This document shows positions 1 to 9,760 of a stretch of 64,000 nt of DNA, one piece after another; position 1 is the stretch's first letter; every line of letters begins with the position of its first letter. Origin of the DNA: Aminobacter ciceronei (GTDB lineage Bacteria > Pseudomonadota > Alphaproteobacteria > Rhizobiales > Rhizobiaceae). Below the pieces are notes generated by a model. The model was not told where the DNA came from and ran no database searches. It saw only the letters and a list, made by a program, of their open reading frames with translations. The DNA is taken from NCBI RefSeq assembly GCF_014138625.1, contig NZ_JACJHY010000004.1, forward strand, positions 62,001 through 126,000. The letters are read 5' to 3'. The translations under genes and the position numbers were made by a program.

Positions 1-1177
1 TGTGCAGGTGCTTGTTGTCGGGCAGCAGTTCTTTCACCTTGGCGTCGGTCTTGTAGATGTCCTCGGGATCGCCCGAAAGGGCTGCCCAGCGGAACGGTCC
101 GATGCCGCGGCAGAACAGCGGCCTGATGTAGGCCGGCACGAAGCCCGGGAAGTCGAAGGCGTTCTCGACGCCCTCTTCCTTGGCGACCTGGCGGATGTTG
201 TTGCCGTAGTCGACGGTCGGGATGCCCATCTTGTGGAAGTCGAGCATCGCCCTGACGTGCACTGCCATCGAGGCACGCGCCGCCTTTTCGACCGCCTTGG
301 GGTCGCGCTCGCGCTTTTCTTCCCATTCGGCAACGGTCCAGCCAATCGGCAGGTAGCCGTTGACGGGGTCATGCGCCGAGGTCTGGTCGGTCACCGCATC
401 CGGCTTGACGCCGCGCTTGACCAGTTCGGGCAGGATTTCGGCGGCATTGCCGAGAAGGGCGACCGAAATCGCCTTCTTGTCCTTGCAGGCCCTGTCGATG
501 ATGGCGAGCGCATCGTCGAGATCCTTGGCCTGGACGTCGACATAACCGGTCTTGAGGCGCATCTCGATGCGGCTTGCCTGGCATTCGATGGCGAGGCAGG
601 CGGCACCGGCCATGGTCGCGGCCAGCGGCTGGGCGCCGCCCATGCCGCCGAGGCCGGCGGTCAGGATCCAGCGGCCGGCGAGGTCGCCGCCGAAATGTTG
701 GCGGCCCATCTCGACGAAGGTCTCGTAGGTGCCCTGAACGATGCCCTGGCTGCCGATATAGATCCACGATCCCGCGGTCATCTGGCCGTACATCATCAGG
801 CCCTTCTTATCGAGGGCGTTGAAGTGGTCCCAGTTGGCCCAGTGCGGCACCAGGTTGGAGTTGGCGAGCAGCACGCGCGGCGCATCCTTGTGGGTGCGGA
901 ACACGCCAACCGGCTTGCCCGACTGGATCAGCAGCGTCTCGTCGCCTTCGAGCTTGCGCAGGGCAGCGACGATGCGGTCGTAGCTGTCCCAGTCGCGGGC
1001 AGCACGGCCGATGCCGCCATAGACAACGAGCTCGCCCGGCTTTTCGGCGACGATCGGGTCGAGATTGTTCATCAGCATGCGCAGCGGCGCTTCGGTCAGC
1101 CAGCTCTTGGCGGTGAGCTCGGTGCCGGTGGCGGCGCGGATGACGCGGGCATTGTCGATGCGGGAATGTTGGGTCAT
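1..1177 (-). CDS. hutU: Urocanate hydratase (urocanase), 3' end cut off by the window
   Basis: Second step of histidine degradation in the cytoplasm: converts urocanate to imidazolonepropionate using tightly bound NAD+. About 392 N-terminal residues are visible of a family length near 555, so the C-terminal third lies outside the window. The glycine-rich stretch [12 protein letters not shown] (residues 175-186) fits the NAD+ site, and the conserved [17 protein letters not shown] block is present near the cut edge. The start is the ATG read from 1177, preceded by a GGGAGG ribosome-binding site. It is the last visible gene of the leftward hutI-hutH-hutG-hutU run, 13 bases after hutG. Confidence 0.95.
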   Translation of the reverse strand, partial: MTQHSRIDNARVIRAATGTELTAKSWLTEAPLRMLMNNLDPIVAEKPGELVVYGGIGRAARDWDSYDRIVAALRKLEGDETLLIQSGKPVGVFRTHKDAPRVLLANSNLVPHWANWDHFNALDKKGLMMYGQMTAGSWIYIGSQGIVQGTYETFVEMGRQHFGGDLAGRWILTAGLGGMGGAQPLAATMAGAACLAIECQASRIEMRLKTGYVDVQAKDLDDALAIIDRACKDKKAISVALLGNAAEILPELVKRGVKPDAVTDQTSAHDPVNGYLPIGWTVAEWEEKRERDPKAVEKAARASMAVHVRAMLDFHKMGIPTVDYGNNIRQVAKEEGVENAFDFPGFVPAYIRPLFCRGIGPFRWAALSGDPEDIYKTDAKVKELLPDNKHLH

Positions 1178-1190
1178 TACGAAAACCTCC

Positions 1191-2018
1191 CTAGGAGTGT
1201 CGGCTGCCCGCCCAGGCGAGCGCGGTTTCAAGGATCTTGGTGAGCGTCGCGCGCATCGGTGCGGCGAATTCGGGATCGTAGCGGCTCGGCCAGTTGGCCG
1301 GTTCGACCTTGCCTGTCGGCTCGAGCATGTAGCCGCGGCAGGACAGTTCCATCTGCAAGGCATGGACGCCCTGCTCCGGCTGGCCGTGCCGGCGGGTGAT
1401 CCAGCCGCCCTTGAAGCGGCCATTGACCACCCAGGGCCTGCCGCTGGCTGCCATCAGCGATGCGACCTGTTCCTGCAAGGCGGGATCGGCACTCTTGCCG
1501 GAATTGGTGCCGAGGTTGAACAGCGGCAGCTTGCCGTCGAACAGCCTGGGGATGACCGAGCGGATCGAATGGCAGTCATAGAGCACGATCTCGGGATGCA
1601 GTGCCCTGAGACGGACGATCTCGCCTTCGAGCGCTGCATGATAAGGATCGTAATAGGTCTGGCGACGCCTTGCGACTTCGGCCTCGTCGGGCTCCTGCCC
1701 TTCGTTGTAGAGGGCCTCGCCGTCGAAGGTCGTGGTCGGGCAGAGTTCGGTCGTCGCCTGGCCGGGATAGAGCGAGGCACCGGAGGGGTCGCGATTGACG
1801 TCGATGATCGAGCGCGACACCGTGGTGCGCACCACCGTTGCACCGAGGCCGGCGGCAAAATCATAAAGCTGCTCGATCCACCAGTCGGTGTCGCGCCGCG
1901 CCAGCCAGCGCGACACGAACAGATCGTCGAGCCCGGCAAGGTCTATGCCGGTGTGAGGGATGCTGACGAGCAGCGGGGCGTCGCCGCGCTGGACCGTCAA
2001 CCAGGGCGCGCCGCTCAT
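1191..2018 (-). CDS. hutG: N-formylglutamate deformylase
   Basis: Hydrolyses N-formyl-L-glutamate to formate and glutamate, the final step of the histidine route that passes through HutF. The 275-residue protein has the N-formylglutamate amidohydrolase pattern: SIPHTG near residue 20, the NRDPSG block after a conserved SIIDVNRD, and DCHSI in the second half. Its ATG overlaps the hutH stop codon by 4 bases, so translation is probably coupled. HutG together with hutF shows that this organism uses the five-step pathway (deiminase plus deformylase) rather than formiminoglutamase. Confidence 0.93.
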   Translation of the reverse strand: MSGAPWLTVQRGDAPLLVSIPHTGIDLAGLDDLFVSRWLARRDTDWWIEQLYDFAAGLGATVVRTTVSRSIIDVNRDPSGASLYPGQATTELCPTTTFDGEALYNEGQEPDEAEVARRRQTYYDPYHAALEGEIVRLRALHPEIVLYDCHSIRSVIPRLFDGKLPLFNLGTNSGKSADPALQEQVASLMAASGRPWVVNGRFKGGWITRRHGQPEQGVHALQMELSCRGYMLEPTGKVEPANWPSRYDPEFAAPMRATLTKILETALAWAGSRHS

Positions 2019-3559
2019 CTTTCGCCACCCGAGATCTCGGGCAGGCGGACGCCGGCGATCGCCTGGACGATGGCGCCGCTGCGGACAAGGGCGATGGCCT
2101 TTTCCATGTCGGGGTGGAAATGGCGGTCGTCGTCAAGATGCGGAATCTGGGCACGAACGAGCTTGCGCACGGCTTCGAGCGCCGAACTCGAGGCCAGCGG
2201 CGCATGGAAGTCGCAGCCCTGGGCCGCGGCAAGCAGCTCGATGCCGAGCACGCCATTGGCGTTTTCGATCATGCCGAGCAGCCGGCGGGCGCCATGGGCG
2301 GCCATCGAGACGTGGTCTTCCTGGTTGGCCGAAGTCGGGATCGAATCGACGCTGGCCGGATAGGCCTTCTGCTTGTTCTCGGAGACCAGGGCAGCGGCCG
2401 TGACCTGCGGGATCATGAAGCCGGAGTTGAGGCCGGGCTTCGGCGTCAGAAACGCCGGCATGCCCGACAGGGCCGGATCGACCAGCATGGCGATGCGGCG
2501 TTCCGACAGCGAGCCGATCTCGCAGACGGCAAGCGCGATCATGTCGGCGGCAAATGCCACCGGCTCGGCGTGGAAATTGCCACCCGACAGCGCGGTGTCG
2601 TCCTCGGTGAAGATCAGCGGATTGTCGGTGACGCCGTTGGCCTCGGTGCCGAGCGTGTCGGCGGCCTGGCGCAACAAGGTCAGGGCAGCACCCATGACCT
2701 GCGGTTGGCAGCGCAGGCAGTACGGATCCTGGACACGCTCGTCGCCGATGCGGTGGCTTTCGCGAATAGCGCTGCCGGCCATCAGATTGCGCAGCGTCTC
2801 AGCCGTCTCGATCTGGCCGCGGTGCTTGCGCAGGACATGGATGCGCGGGTCGAACGGCGCATCCGAGCCCTTGGCGGCATCGGTCGACAGCGCGCCTGAC
2901 ACCAGCGCCGAATGATAGAGATTTTCCGCCTCAAACAGAGCGGCGAGCCCGTAAGCGGTCGAGAACTGGGTGCCGTTGAGCAGCGCCAGGCCTTCCTTGG
3001 CGCCCAGGGTGATCGGCTCGAGTTCGTGGGTAACGAAAGCGACCTTGGCCGGCACGATGCCATGCGGGGTGTGGCAGTCGCCGACGCCGATCATCGTTGC
3101 GGTCATGTGCGACAGCGGCGCCAGATCGCCCGAGGCGCCGACCGACCCTTGCGCCGGCACGACCGGAATGACGCCCTTGGCGAGCATCTGCTGCAACAGG
3201 TCGATGGTCTGTTCGCGCACGCCGGAGGCGCCCTGCGCCAGGCTGGCGAGCTTGAGCGCCATCATCAGGCGGGTCACGGCAACCGGCATCGCCTCGCCGA
3301 CGCCGGCGGCATGGCTGAGCACGATGTTGCGCTGGAGCGTTTCGAGGTCGTTGGCCGGGATGCGGACGCTGGCGAGCTTGCCGAAGCCGGTGTTGATGCC
3401 ATAGACCGGCTCGCCCTTGGCAACGATCCGCGCCACCGTCTCCGCGCTGGCCTTGATCCCGGGGCGACAGGCCGGATCGAGTTCAGGAACGGCGCCGCGA
3501 TAGATGGCGCGCCAGTCGGCAAGCGTGGCATTGCCGGGGTTCAATACAAGCGTGGTCAT
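2015..3559 (-). CDS. hutH: Histidine ammonia-lyase
   Basis: Committing step of histidine catabolism: non-oxidative deamination of L-histidine to urocanate. The 514-residue length is normal for the family. The Ala-Ser-Gly triad that cyclises into the MIO prosthetic group is at residues 142-144 within [14 protein letters not shown]. The YGINTGFG motif (53-60) is also intact. I chose the ATG giving [10 protein letters not shown], because upstream in-frame codons fall inside hutI and the ATG overlaps the hutI stop by 4 bases. Confidence 0.95.
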   Translation of the reverse strand: MTTLVLNPGNATLADWRAIYRGAVPELDPACRPGIKASAETVARIVAKGEPVYGINTGFGKLASVRIPANDLETLQRNIVLSHAAGVGEAMPVAVTRLMMALKLASLAQGASGVREQTIDLLQQMLAKGVIPVVPAQGSVGASGDLAPLSHMTATMIGVGDCHTPHGIVPAKVAFVTHELEPITLGAKEGLALLNGTQFSTAYGLAALFEAENLYHSALVSGALSTDAAKGSDAPFDPRIHVLRKHRGQIETAETLRNLMAGSAIRESHRIGDERVQDPYCLRCQPQVMGAALTLLRQAADTLGTEANGVTDNPLIFTEDDTALSGGNFHAEPVAFAADMIALAVCEIGSLSERRIAMLVDPALSGMPAFLTPKPGLNSGFMIPQVTAAALVSENKQKAYPASVDSIPTSANQEDHVSMAAHGARRLLGMIENANGVLGIELLAAAQGCDFHAPLASSSALEAVRKLVRAQIPHLDDDRHFHPDMEKAIALVRSGAIVQAIAGVRLPEISGGER

Positions 3560-4788
3560 TTTCCCCTCCAGATACGGGCATGGAGCGGGTTGAACCCCAT
3601 GCGATAGACAAGTTCGGCCGGGCTTTCGATGTCCCAGATGGCGAGATCGGCCCATTTTCCTTTTTCGAGCGTGCCGGTCTCGGTGAGCAGCCCGAGCGCG
3701 CGGGCGGCCTCGCGGGTGGTGCCGGCGAGGCATTCCTCGACCGTCATGGCAAACAGGGTCGCTGCCATGTTCATGGTCAGAAGCAGCGAGGTCAGCGGCG
3801 AGGTGCCGGGATTGTTGTCGGTGGCAACCGCCATCCTGACGCCGTGGCGGCGGAACAGCTCGACCGGCGGCTTTTTTGTCTCGCGGATGAAATAGAAGGC
3901 GCCGGGCAGGATGACGGCGACCGTGCCTGCCGCAGCCATTGCGGTGGCACCGGCGTCATCGGTGTATTCGAGATGGTCGGCCGACAGCGCACCATAATGT
4001 GCGGCAAGGGTCGCACCGCCGAGATTGGACAGCTGGTCGGCATGGAGCTTGACCGGCAGGCCCTTGGCGCGCGCGGCGTCGAAGACACGCGTGATCTGCG
4101 CGGTCGAGAATGCGATGCCCTCGCAGAAGCCGTCGACGGCGTCGGCAAGGCCCTCGGCCGCGATCCTGTCAAGCATCGGGCCGGCAACGAGGTCGATATA
4201 GGCGTCCTTGTCGCCGTTGGCTTCCGGCGGCAGCGCGTGCGCCCCGAGGAACGTGGTGCGCACGGTCACCGGCCGCAGTTCGGCCAGCAGCCTTGCGGCG
4301 CGCAGCGACTTGGCTTCGTTGTCGAGGTCGAGACCGTAGCCCGACTTGACTTCGACGGTGGTGACACCTTCTGAAACCAGCGCATCGAGGCGCGGCAAGG
4401 TCTGGGCCACCAGATCGGACTGGCTCGCCGCGCGCAGCGCCTTGACCGACGAGACGATGCCGCCCCCTGCCCGCGCCACCTCTTCATAGGTCGCACCCGC
4501 CAGCCGCATCTCGAACTCGTTGGCGCGGTTGCCGGCATGGACGAGATGGGTGTGGCAGTCGATCAGGCCCGGCGTGATCCAGCGCCCCTCGCAGTCGATG
4601 AGGTCGGCACCGTCGCGCAGAGCCTGGGGCATGTCGGCTTCCGGGCCAGCAAAGACGATGCGGCCGTCATGGGCGGCAATCGCACCGTTTTCGACAATGC
4701 CAAGGCCGGTGGCAGCTTCAGCCAGCGTCGCCAGCCGCGCATTGCGCCAGATTCTTGCCGATGTCGCTGATTGGTTGCCAGCCATCAT
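3556..4788 (-). CDS. hutI: Imidazolonepropionase
   Basis: Third step of histidine degradation: hydrolysis of 4-imidazolone-5-propionate to N-formimidoyl-L-glutamate. Amidohydrolase-fold metalloenzyme with the HTH metal motif at residues 79-81 ([12 protein letters not shown]), a KLHADQLSN histidine, a DHLEYT histidine and the ATDNNPGT aspartate near residue 324. It is the first gene of the leftward hutIHGU operon. An in-frame TTG 18 bases upstream lies inside the GGAGG ribosome-binding site, so the paired ATG codons at 4788/4785 are preferred as start. Confidence 0.94.
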   Translation of the reverse strand: MMAGNQSATSARIWRNARLATLAEAATGLGIVENGAIAAHDGRIVFAGPEADMPQALRDGADLIDCEGRWITPGLIDCHTHLVHAGNRANEFEMRLAGATYEEVARAGGGIVSSVKALRAASQSDLVAQTLPRLDALVSEGVTTVEVKSGYGLDLDNEAKSLRAARLLAELRPVTVRTTFLGAHALPPEANGDKDAYIDLVAGPMLDRIAAEGLADAVDGFCEGIAFSTAQITRVFDAARAKGLPVKLHADQLSNLGGATLAAHYGALSADHLEYTDDAGATAMAAAGTVAVILPGAFYFIRETKKPPVELFRRHGVRMAVATDNNPGTSPLTSLLLTMNMAATLFAMTVEECLAGTTREAARALGLLTETGTLEKGKWADLAIWDIESPAELVYRMGFNPLHARIWRGK

Positions 4789-4813
4789 CTTTTTCGTTTC
4801 CTCCAACTGCGAT

Positions 4814-4827
4814 TATGTATATACATA
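4814..4827. promoter_or_regulatory. Perfect 14-bp palindrome, probable HutC operator
   Basis: TATGTATATACATA is a perfect inverted repeat in the 91 bases between the divergent hutI and hutF starts. HutC repressors of the GntR family are known to bind TGTATA-TACA-type palindromes near hut promoters, and hutC itself is 1.4 kb away. One site between the two operons could control both directions. The assignment to HutC is inference from sequence and position. Confidence 0.75.
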
Positions 4828-4879
4828 TCAGAAAGGCGATGCAAGTGCTATCGTGCACATGAAAGGTGAGGAGATTCTG

Positions 4880-6232
4880 GTGGCGACGATCTTTGCGGAA
4901 CAGGCGCTGCTGGCCGACGGCTGGCAACGCAACGTGCGGATGACATTGGCCGGCGGCCGCATCGCGACGGTGGAAACAGGCGCGGCCGCCCAGCCCGGCG
5001 ACGAGCGCCACGCCATTGTCCTGCCCGGCATGCCCAATCTGCACAGCCATGCCTTCCAGCGCGGCATGGCCGGCCTCGCCGAAATCCGCGGGCCGTCGTC
5101 GGACAGCTTCTGGTCCTGGCGGGAGGTGATGTACCGCTTCGCGCTGTCGATGACCCCAGAGCAGGTCGAGGCGGTCGCAGCCCAGCTCTATGTCGAAATG
5201 CTGGAGGCCGGTTTTTCCCGCGTCGGCGAGTTCCACTATCTCCATCACGACCGCGACGGCAGCCCCTATGCCAACATCGCCGAGATGGCCGAACGCATCG
5301 CGGCGGCCTCTGTCGCTACCGGCATCGGGCTGACCTTGCTGCCGGTGTTCTACGCCCATTCGGGTTTCGGCGGCGCGCCCGCCAATGACGGCCAGCGCCG
5401 ATTCATCAACGATACGAATCGCTTCGCCAGGCTTTTTGAGAGGTGCGGCGAAGCGCTGAAGGGCATCAACGGTGCGGTGCTCGGCCTTGCGCCGCACAGC
5501 CTGCGCGCCGCAACGCCTGACGAACTGGCCATAGTCACCGCGCTGACGTCAGGCCCTGTTCACATCCACATCGCCGAACAGGTCAAGGAAGTCGAAGACT
5601 GCGTCGCCTGGTCGGGCGCCCGGCCGGTGGAATGGCTGCTCAGCCATGCCAATGTCGACAGGCGCTGGTGCCTGATCCACGCCACCCACATGACCGAAGC
5701 CGAGACGATCGCCATGGCGCGGTCGGGCGCGGTCGCCGGCCTGTGCCCGATCACCGAGGCCAATCTCGGCGACGGCGTCTTTGCCGCACCGCTGTTTGTC
5801 GAACATGGCGGCAAATACGGCGTCGGCTCGGATTCCAATGTCGAGATCGGCCTCAGTGGCGAACTCAGGATGCTCGAATATTCGCAGCGCCTCGCCCATC
5901 GCGCCCGCAATGTGCTTGCCACCTCAGGCCAGTCGACCGGCCGCGCCTTGTTCGATGCGGCACTTGGCGGTGGCGCCCAGGCGCTCGGCGTGGGCACGGC
6001 GGGACTGGCGGCAGGCGCTGCCGCCGATTTCGTCTCGCTCGCCCCCAACCACCCGACGCTTGCCGGCAAGTCGGACGACGCCATTCTCGATGCCTGGATC
6101 TTCGCCTCGGGCGGAAAAGTCGACTGTGTCTGGGCAAATGGCCGCAAAGTCGTGACTGATGGCGCACATTTCCGCAGGGATGCTATTGCGGCCCGGTTTC
6201 GTAACGTGATGATGGAGCTGACGGCGGCGTAA
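4880..6232 (+). CDS. hutF: Formimidoylglutamate deiminase
   Basis: Converts N-formimidoyl-L-glutamate to N-formyl-L-glutamate and ammonia, feeding HutG. Amidohydrolase superfamily: HSH metal pair at residues 55-57 (MPNLHSHAFQRG), VHIHIAEQ histidine in the middle and the GVGSDSNVEI aspartate in the C-terminal third. The start is GTG at 4880, which has an ideal AGGTGAGGAG ribosome-binding site 6 bases upstream. An in-frame ATG at 4859 sits upstream of that site. The resulting 450 residues match the usual family length. It is transcribed divergently from hutI and followed 15 bases later by hutC. Confidence 0.94.
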   Translation: MATIFAEQALLADGWQRNVRMTLAGGRIATVETGAAAQPGDERHAIVLPGMPNLHSHAFQRGMAGLAEIRGPSSDSFWSWREVMYRFALSMTPEQVEAVAAQLYVEMLEAGFSRVGEFHYLHHDRDGSPYANIAEMAERIAAASVATGIGLTLLPVFYAHSGFGGAPANDGQRRFINDTNRFARLFERCGEALKGINGAVLGLAPHSLRAATPDELAIVTALTSGPVHIHIAEQVKEVEDCVAWSGARPVEWLLSHANVDRRWCLIHATHMTEAETIAMARSGAVAGLCPITEANLGDGVFAAPLFVEHGGKYGVGSDSNVEIGLSGELRMLEYSQRLAHRARNVLATSGQSTGRALFDAALGGGAQALGVGTAGLAAGAAADFVSLAPNHPTLAGKSDDAILDAWIFASGGKVDCVWANGRKVVTDGAHFRRDAIAARFRNVMMELTAA

Positions 6233-6247
6233 GAAAGGGAGACTGGG

Positions 6248-7012
6248 GTGTCCGATTCGATAGCGGAGATGGTTGAAGAGACGGTTGGCGGCGATGCATC
6301 GACATCGCTCTACCAGCGCATCCTCAACGACATCAGGGACCGCATCGTCTCGGGCGAATGGGAGCCCGGCTACCGCATCCCCTTCGAACACGAGCTGACC
6401 GAGCAATATGGCTGCTCGCGCATGACCGTGAACAAGGCGCTGTCGCAGCTCGCCAAGGCCGGGCTGATCGAAAGGCGGCGCCGCTCCGGCAGCTTCGTGC
6501 GCCGGCCGCAATCGCAGGCGGCGGTGCTCGAAATCCACGACATCCGCGTCGAGGTCGAAGCGCTCGGCCTGCCCTATCGCTACGAGCTGATGGCCCAGAC
6601 CAAGCGGCGCGCCACGACAGTCGACCGCGACAGGCTCGGCCCCAGCCCGTCGACCGCAGGCCAGGTCCTGGCCTTGCAGTGCCTGCATTATGCCGGGGTG
6701 CGTCCGTTCTGCGTCGAGGACCGGCTAATCAGCCTCGCCGCCGTCCCCGAAGCCGCCGATCAGGAGTTTCGCAAATCGGCGCCCGGGCCGTGGCTGATCG
6801 GACAGGTGCCGTGGAGTGCTGCCGAACATGTCATTCGCGCCGCCTCCGCCGATGGCGAGACGGCCGCCGACCTTGGCCTCGCCAGCGGCGCACCCTGCCT
6901 GATCATCGAAAGGCGGACCTGGAGCGCGGAGCGCCCGGTCACCCATGTGCGCTTCACCTATCCGGCCAATGCGCATGCCGTGGTGGCGCGCTTCACGCCG
7001 TCCGACGGCTAG
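6248..7012 (+). CDS. hutC: Histidine utilisation repressor, GntR family with UTRA domain
   Basis: Transcriptional repressor expected to release DNA in the presence of urocanate. Residues about 18-88 form the GntR winged helix (SLYQRILNDIRDRIVSGEW, SRMTVNKALSQLAKAGLI). Residues about 105-248 are the UTRA effector-binding domain, ending in the typical RRTWS...VTHVRFTYPA strands. The GTG start has an AAAGGGAG ribosome-binding site. It follows hutF in the same direction, so repressor and deiminase are probably co-transcribed and autoregulated through the palindrome at 4814-4827. Confidence 0.92.
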   Translation: MSDSIAEMVEETVGGDASTSLYQRILNDIRDRIVSGEWEPGYRIPFEHELTEQYGCSRMTVNKALSQLAKAGLIERRRRSGSFVRRPQSQAAVLEIHDIRVEVEALGLPYRYELMAQTKRRATTVDRDRLGPSPSTAGQVLALQCLHYAGVRPFCVEDRLISLAAVPEAADQEFRKSAPGPWLIGQVPWSAAEHVIRAASADGETAADLGLASGAPCLIIERRTWSAERPVTHVRFTYPANAHAVVARFTPSDG

Positions 7013-7020
7013 CCGGCCCC

Positions 7021-7356
7021 ATGAAAAACATCCAGATCATCGACGGCGCTGCGAACGCCACCTTCAGTGTATTCCAGGCAACGGAGGAGGAGTTTGCCGC
7101 CATCTTCCCGGCCGATCGCGACATGGAGTTGGTCGAAGACCTGATCAAGCGGCTTGGCAAGAAGGCCGCAGGCTCGGTCCTGGCGCAGCTTTGGGGCCGT
7201 CCCATCCTGAAGCGTGACGCCCTCGGCATTCATGGCACCCTGTTCTACGACAATCAGCATCGGCGAAACCATATGCCGCTGTCGAAACGTGAAGTCGATT
7301 GGGACGATGGCTCCCTCAACCAGGCTCAGCGAGAACTGTTCGCCAGACACCGTTAG
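7021..7356 (+). CDS. Conserved hypothetical protein, 111 aa
   Basis: I do not recognise a function. The protein opens MKNIQIIDGAANATFSVFQA, then carries an acidic segment (ATEEEFAAIFPADRDMELVED) and a basic C-terminal half ending with QRELFARHR. It has no signal peptide, membrane segment or cysteine. The starting style and overall pattern recall small soluble proteins scattered in proteobacterial genomes. It starts 9 bases after hutC without a clear ribosome-binding site, so translation may depend on coupling. A strong hairpin terminator follows 31 bases after the stop, making it the last gene of the hutF-hutC unit. Confidence 0.8.
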   Translation: MKNIQIIDGAANATFSVFQATEEEFAAIFPADRDMELVEDLIKRLGKKAAGSVLAQLWGRPILKRDALGIHGTLFYDNQHRRNHMPLSKREVDWDDGSLNQAQRELFARHR

Positions 7357-7387
7357 TTTTTCCAAGTCGCCTCGATACGGAATCAGA

Positions 7388-7424
7388 AACGCCGCGCATC
7401 CCCTTGGATACGCGGCGTTCTTTT
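7388..7424 (+). terminator. Rho-independent terminator after the hutFC unit
   Basis: A 9-bp perfect stem (AACGCCGCG / CGCGGCGTT) with a 14-base loop is followed by CTTTT. It lies between the convergent 7021-7356 gene and the RidA-like gene. Confidence 0.75.
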
Positions 7425-7448
7425 GGGCTTCGAGCCGAAACGCGTCGC

Positions 7449-7793
7449 TTATGCAGCGGCGGTGACGATGATCTCGACCTTGTATTCCGGGCCCGCCAGC
7501 TTGGCTTCGCCGGTGGCGCGCGCCGGCGTGTTGCCCTGCGGCACCCAGCCGTCCCAGACCGAGTTCATCTCGGCGAAGGTCGACATGTCGTCGAGCCAGA
7601 TGATCGCCTGCAGGATCTTGGTCTTGTCGGTGCCGGCCTTGGCGAGCAGCGCGTCGATCTCGGCCAGGATGGCCTTGGTCTGCGCGGCAACGCTTTCGCC
7701 CGGGGCGCCGACCTGGCCAGCCAGGTAAACGGTGTTGTTGTGGATGACGATCTGGCTCATGCGGGGGCCGACATCGATACGACGAACGCTCAT
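7449..7793 (-). CDS. RidA/YjgF family protein (probable enamine/imine deaminase)
   Basis: A 114-residue single-domain protein of the YjgF/YER057c/UK114 family. Members form trimers and many hydrolyse reactive enamine/imine intermediates from PLP enzymes. The family pattern is visible in VYLAGQVGAPGESVAAQTKAILAEIDALLAKAG and the C-terminal PEYKVEIIVTAAA. The usual IPARTCV arginine region reads GNTPARATGEAKLA, so Arg is kept but the RidA-specific cysteine is not; it probably belongs to an Rid subgroup other than archetypal RidA. The ATG at 7793 has an AAGGAG ribosome-binding site, so the upstream in-frame extension is not used. Confidence 0.85.
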   Translation of the reverse strand: MSVRRIDVGPRMSQIVIHNNTVYLAGQVGAPGESVAAQTKAILAEIDALLAKAGTDKTKILQAIIWLDDMSTFAEMNSVWDGWVPQGNTPARATGEAKLAGPEYKVEIIVTAAA

Positions 7794-7924
7794 GGGTGGG
7801 TCTCCTTCCGTTAGGGGTGGCGCCTTCTTAGATTTTGCCACCTCCCCCGGCAAGGCCGCAGTGGTCGAATTGCGTGGGCCAGCGGCTTTGCCGCACCGAT
7901 CCACCGCTTTGTCGCCCGACCTCG

Positions 7925-7953
7925 TTGACTAATGTAATAACATCACATATCCA
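7925..7953 (+). promoter_or_regulatory. aztA promoter with Zur-box-like repeat in the spacer
   Basis: TTGACT (7925-7930) and TATCCA (7948-7953) are separated by 17 bases. The spacer contains ATGTAATAACAT (7932-7943), an ATGT-N4-ACAT inverted repeat resembling alphaproteobacterial Zur boxes. A repressor bound there would block polymerase, fitting zinc repression of the downstream importer. A second copy of the same 12 bases is in front of aztD. Confidence 0.7.
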
Positions 7954-7977
7954 AGGACCAGTTCGCTGCGACAAAGC

Positions 7978-8862
7978 ATGAAGCCGATGACCGACGCCTG
8001 CCTGACATTCAAGGACCTGACGCTTGGCTACAACAGCCATCCGGCAGTGCACCATCTCAGCGGCTCGATCAGCTCGGGATCGCTGACCGCCGTGATTGGC
8101 GCCAATGGCTCGGGCAAATCCACTTTGATGAAGGGCATCGTCGGCGTGCTGAAGCCGATGGCCGGCATCTGCACCGTCACACCGGGCAAACGCGTCGCCT
8201 ATCTGCCGCAGCAGTCCGAACTCGACCGCAGCTTCCCGGCCCGCGTCGTCGATCTCGTCTCGCTCGGTCTCTGGCCGAGGCGCGGCCTGCTTGGCCGCTA
8301 TTCCACGGAAGACCGCGATGCCGTCTCCAAGGCGCTGATGGCGGTTGGCCTCGAAGGTTTCGAAAAGCGCGCCATCGACACGCTGTCGGGCGGCCAGCTG
8401 CAGCGCGCGCTGTTTGCCCGTGTGCTGGTGCAGGATGCCGATCTGATCCTGCTCGACGAACCGTTCAACGCGGTCGACGCCAAGACTGTCGGCGACCTGA
8501 TCCAGCTGATCCAGCGCTGGCATGGCGAAAGCCGCACGGTGCTTGTCGTCGCCCACGACCTCGAACTGGTGCGCGCACATTTCCCGCACACGCTGCTTCT
8601 GGCCCGCCGGCCGGTCGCCTGGGGCGAAACGCGCGAGGTGCTGCGCCCGGAAAACCTGCTCAAGGCGCGCCGTTTCGACGAGGCCTGGCATGACGATGCG
8701 CCCTGGTGCGAGCCGGACGACGGGCACGGCCATGCGCATTCCCACGCTCATGGACATGACCACGCGCATTCCCACACAGAGGGGCATGGCGGGCATCACC
8801 ATCACGATCATGGCGAGGTCCATGATCATCCCGACCATGAATCCGGCCCCCGGGCAGCGTGA
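7978..8862 (+). CDS. aztA: Zinc ABC transporter ATPase with histidine-rich tail
   Basis: ATP-hydrolysing subunit of a zinc importer at the inner membrane. Walker A GANGSGKS is at residues 41-48, the Q-loop around PQQ (77-79), signature LSGGQ at 136-140, Walker B LILLDE at 156-161 and the switch histidine in VVAHDLE near 193. After about residue 249 the protein has an unusual cytoplasmic tail with 18 histidines in roughly 40 residues (HxH and HHHH runs). The four-gene order ATPase, permease, binding protein, AztD matches aztABCD of Paracoccus denitrificans. The next gene's GTG overlaps this stop by 4 bases. Confidence 0.92.
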   Translation: MKPMTDACLTFKDLTLGYNSHPAVHHLSGSISSGSLTAVIGANGSGKSTLMKGIVGVLKPMAGICTVTPGKRVAYLPQQSELDRSFPARVVDLVSLGLWPRRGLLGRYSTEDRDAVSKALMAVGLEGFEKRAIDTLSGGQLQRALFARVLVQDADLILLDEPFNAVDAKTVGDLIQLIQRWHGESRTVLVVAHDLELVRAHFPHTLLLARRPVAWGETREVLRPENLLKARRFDEAWHDDAPWCEPDDGHGHAHSHAHGHDHAHSHTEGHGGHHHHDHGEVHDHPDHESGPRAA

Positions 8863-9737
8863 CCTTCGCCATGTATGAGTTCCTGATCGCTCCCTTCGTC
8901 GAATTCGGCTTCATGCAGCGCGCGCTGGCCGGTTCGCTGATGCTGGCACTGGGCGCCTGCCCGGTCGGCGTCTTCCTGATGCTGCGGCGCATGAGCCTGA
9001 CCGGCGACGCCATGGCGCACGCCATCCTGCCCGGTGCTGCCGCCGGCTTCCTGCTTTATGGCCTGCAGATCGTGCCGATGACCATTGGCGGGCTGATCGC
9101 CGGCGTCATCGTGGCGCTCGGCGCAGGTGCTGTGTCACGCTTCACCGTGCAGCGCGAAGACGCCTCGATGGCCGCCTTCTACCTGATCTCGCTGGCGCTC
9201 GGCGTGCTGATCGTGTCGCTGCGCGGCTCGAGCGTCGACCTGATGCATGTGCTGTTCGGTACCGTGCTGGCGCTCAATGACGACGCGCTGACGCTGATCG
9301 CGCTGATATCGGGCCTGACGCTGCTGACCCTCGCCATCTTCTGGCGCGCCCTCGTCGCCGAATGCCTCGATCCGCTGTTCCTGCGCTCGGTCAGCCGGCT
9401 CGGCACGCCTGTCCATTTCATCTTCCTCGGCCTCGTCGTGCTCAATCTCGTCGGCGGCTTCCAGGCGCTCGGTACGCTGCTTTCGGTCGGCCTGATGATG
9501 TTGCCGGCAGCCGCGGCACGCTTCTGGACGGCGCGCGTCGAGCCGATGTGCGTTCTCGCCTTCGGCTTCGGCGCCATCTCCTGCATCGCCGGCCTGCTGG
9601 TGTCCTACCACGCCTCCCTGCCCTCGGGCCCGGCCATCATCCTGTCTTCAGGCGCGATCTATCTCGCCTCCATCCTTTTCGGCACACGCGGCGTCTTCAA
9701 CACCAAGCTGCGCCGCCACCGCCACCGCACCGCCTGA
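8859..9737 (+). CDS. aztB: Zinc ABC transporter permease
   Basis: Membrane-spanning subunit of the zinc importer, ABC-3 (ZnuB/MntB) family, with about eight predicted hydrophobic segments. The family's conserved RRMSLTGDAMAHAILPGAAAGF region is at residues about 43-64. The short basic tail (KLRRHRHRT) fits cytoplasmic placement. The GTG start overlaps the aztA stop as GTGA; an in-frame ATG at 8871 is the alternative, and neither has a clear ribosome-binding site. Confidence 0.92.
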   Translation: MTFAMYEFLIAPFVEFGFMQRALAGSLMLALGACPVGVFLMLRRMSLTGDAMAHAILPGAAAGFLLYGLQIVPMTIGGLIAGVIVALGAGAVSRFTVQREDASMAAFYLISLALGVLIVSLRGSSVDLMHVLFGTVLALNDDALTLIALISGLTLLTLAIFWRALVAECLDPLFLRSVSRLGTPVHFIFLGLVVLNLVGGFQALGTLLSVGLMMLPAAAARFWTARVEPMCVLAFGFGAISCIAGLLVSYHASLPSGPAIILSSGAIYLASILFGTRGVFNTKLRRHRHRTA

Positions 9738-9760
9738 TCCGCTTCAACATGGAGAGACAC

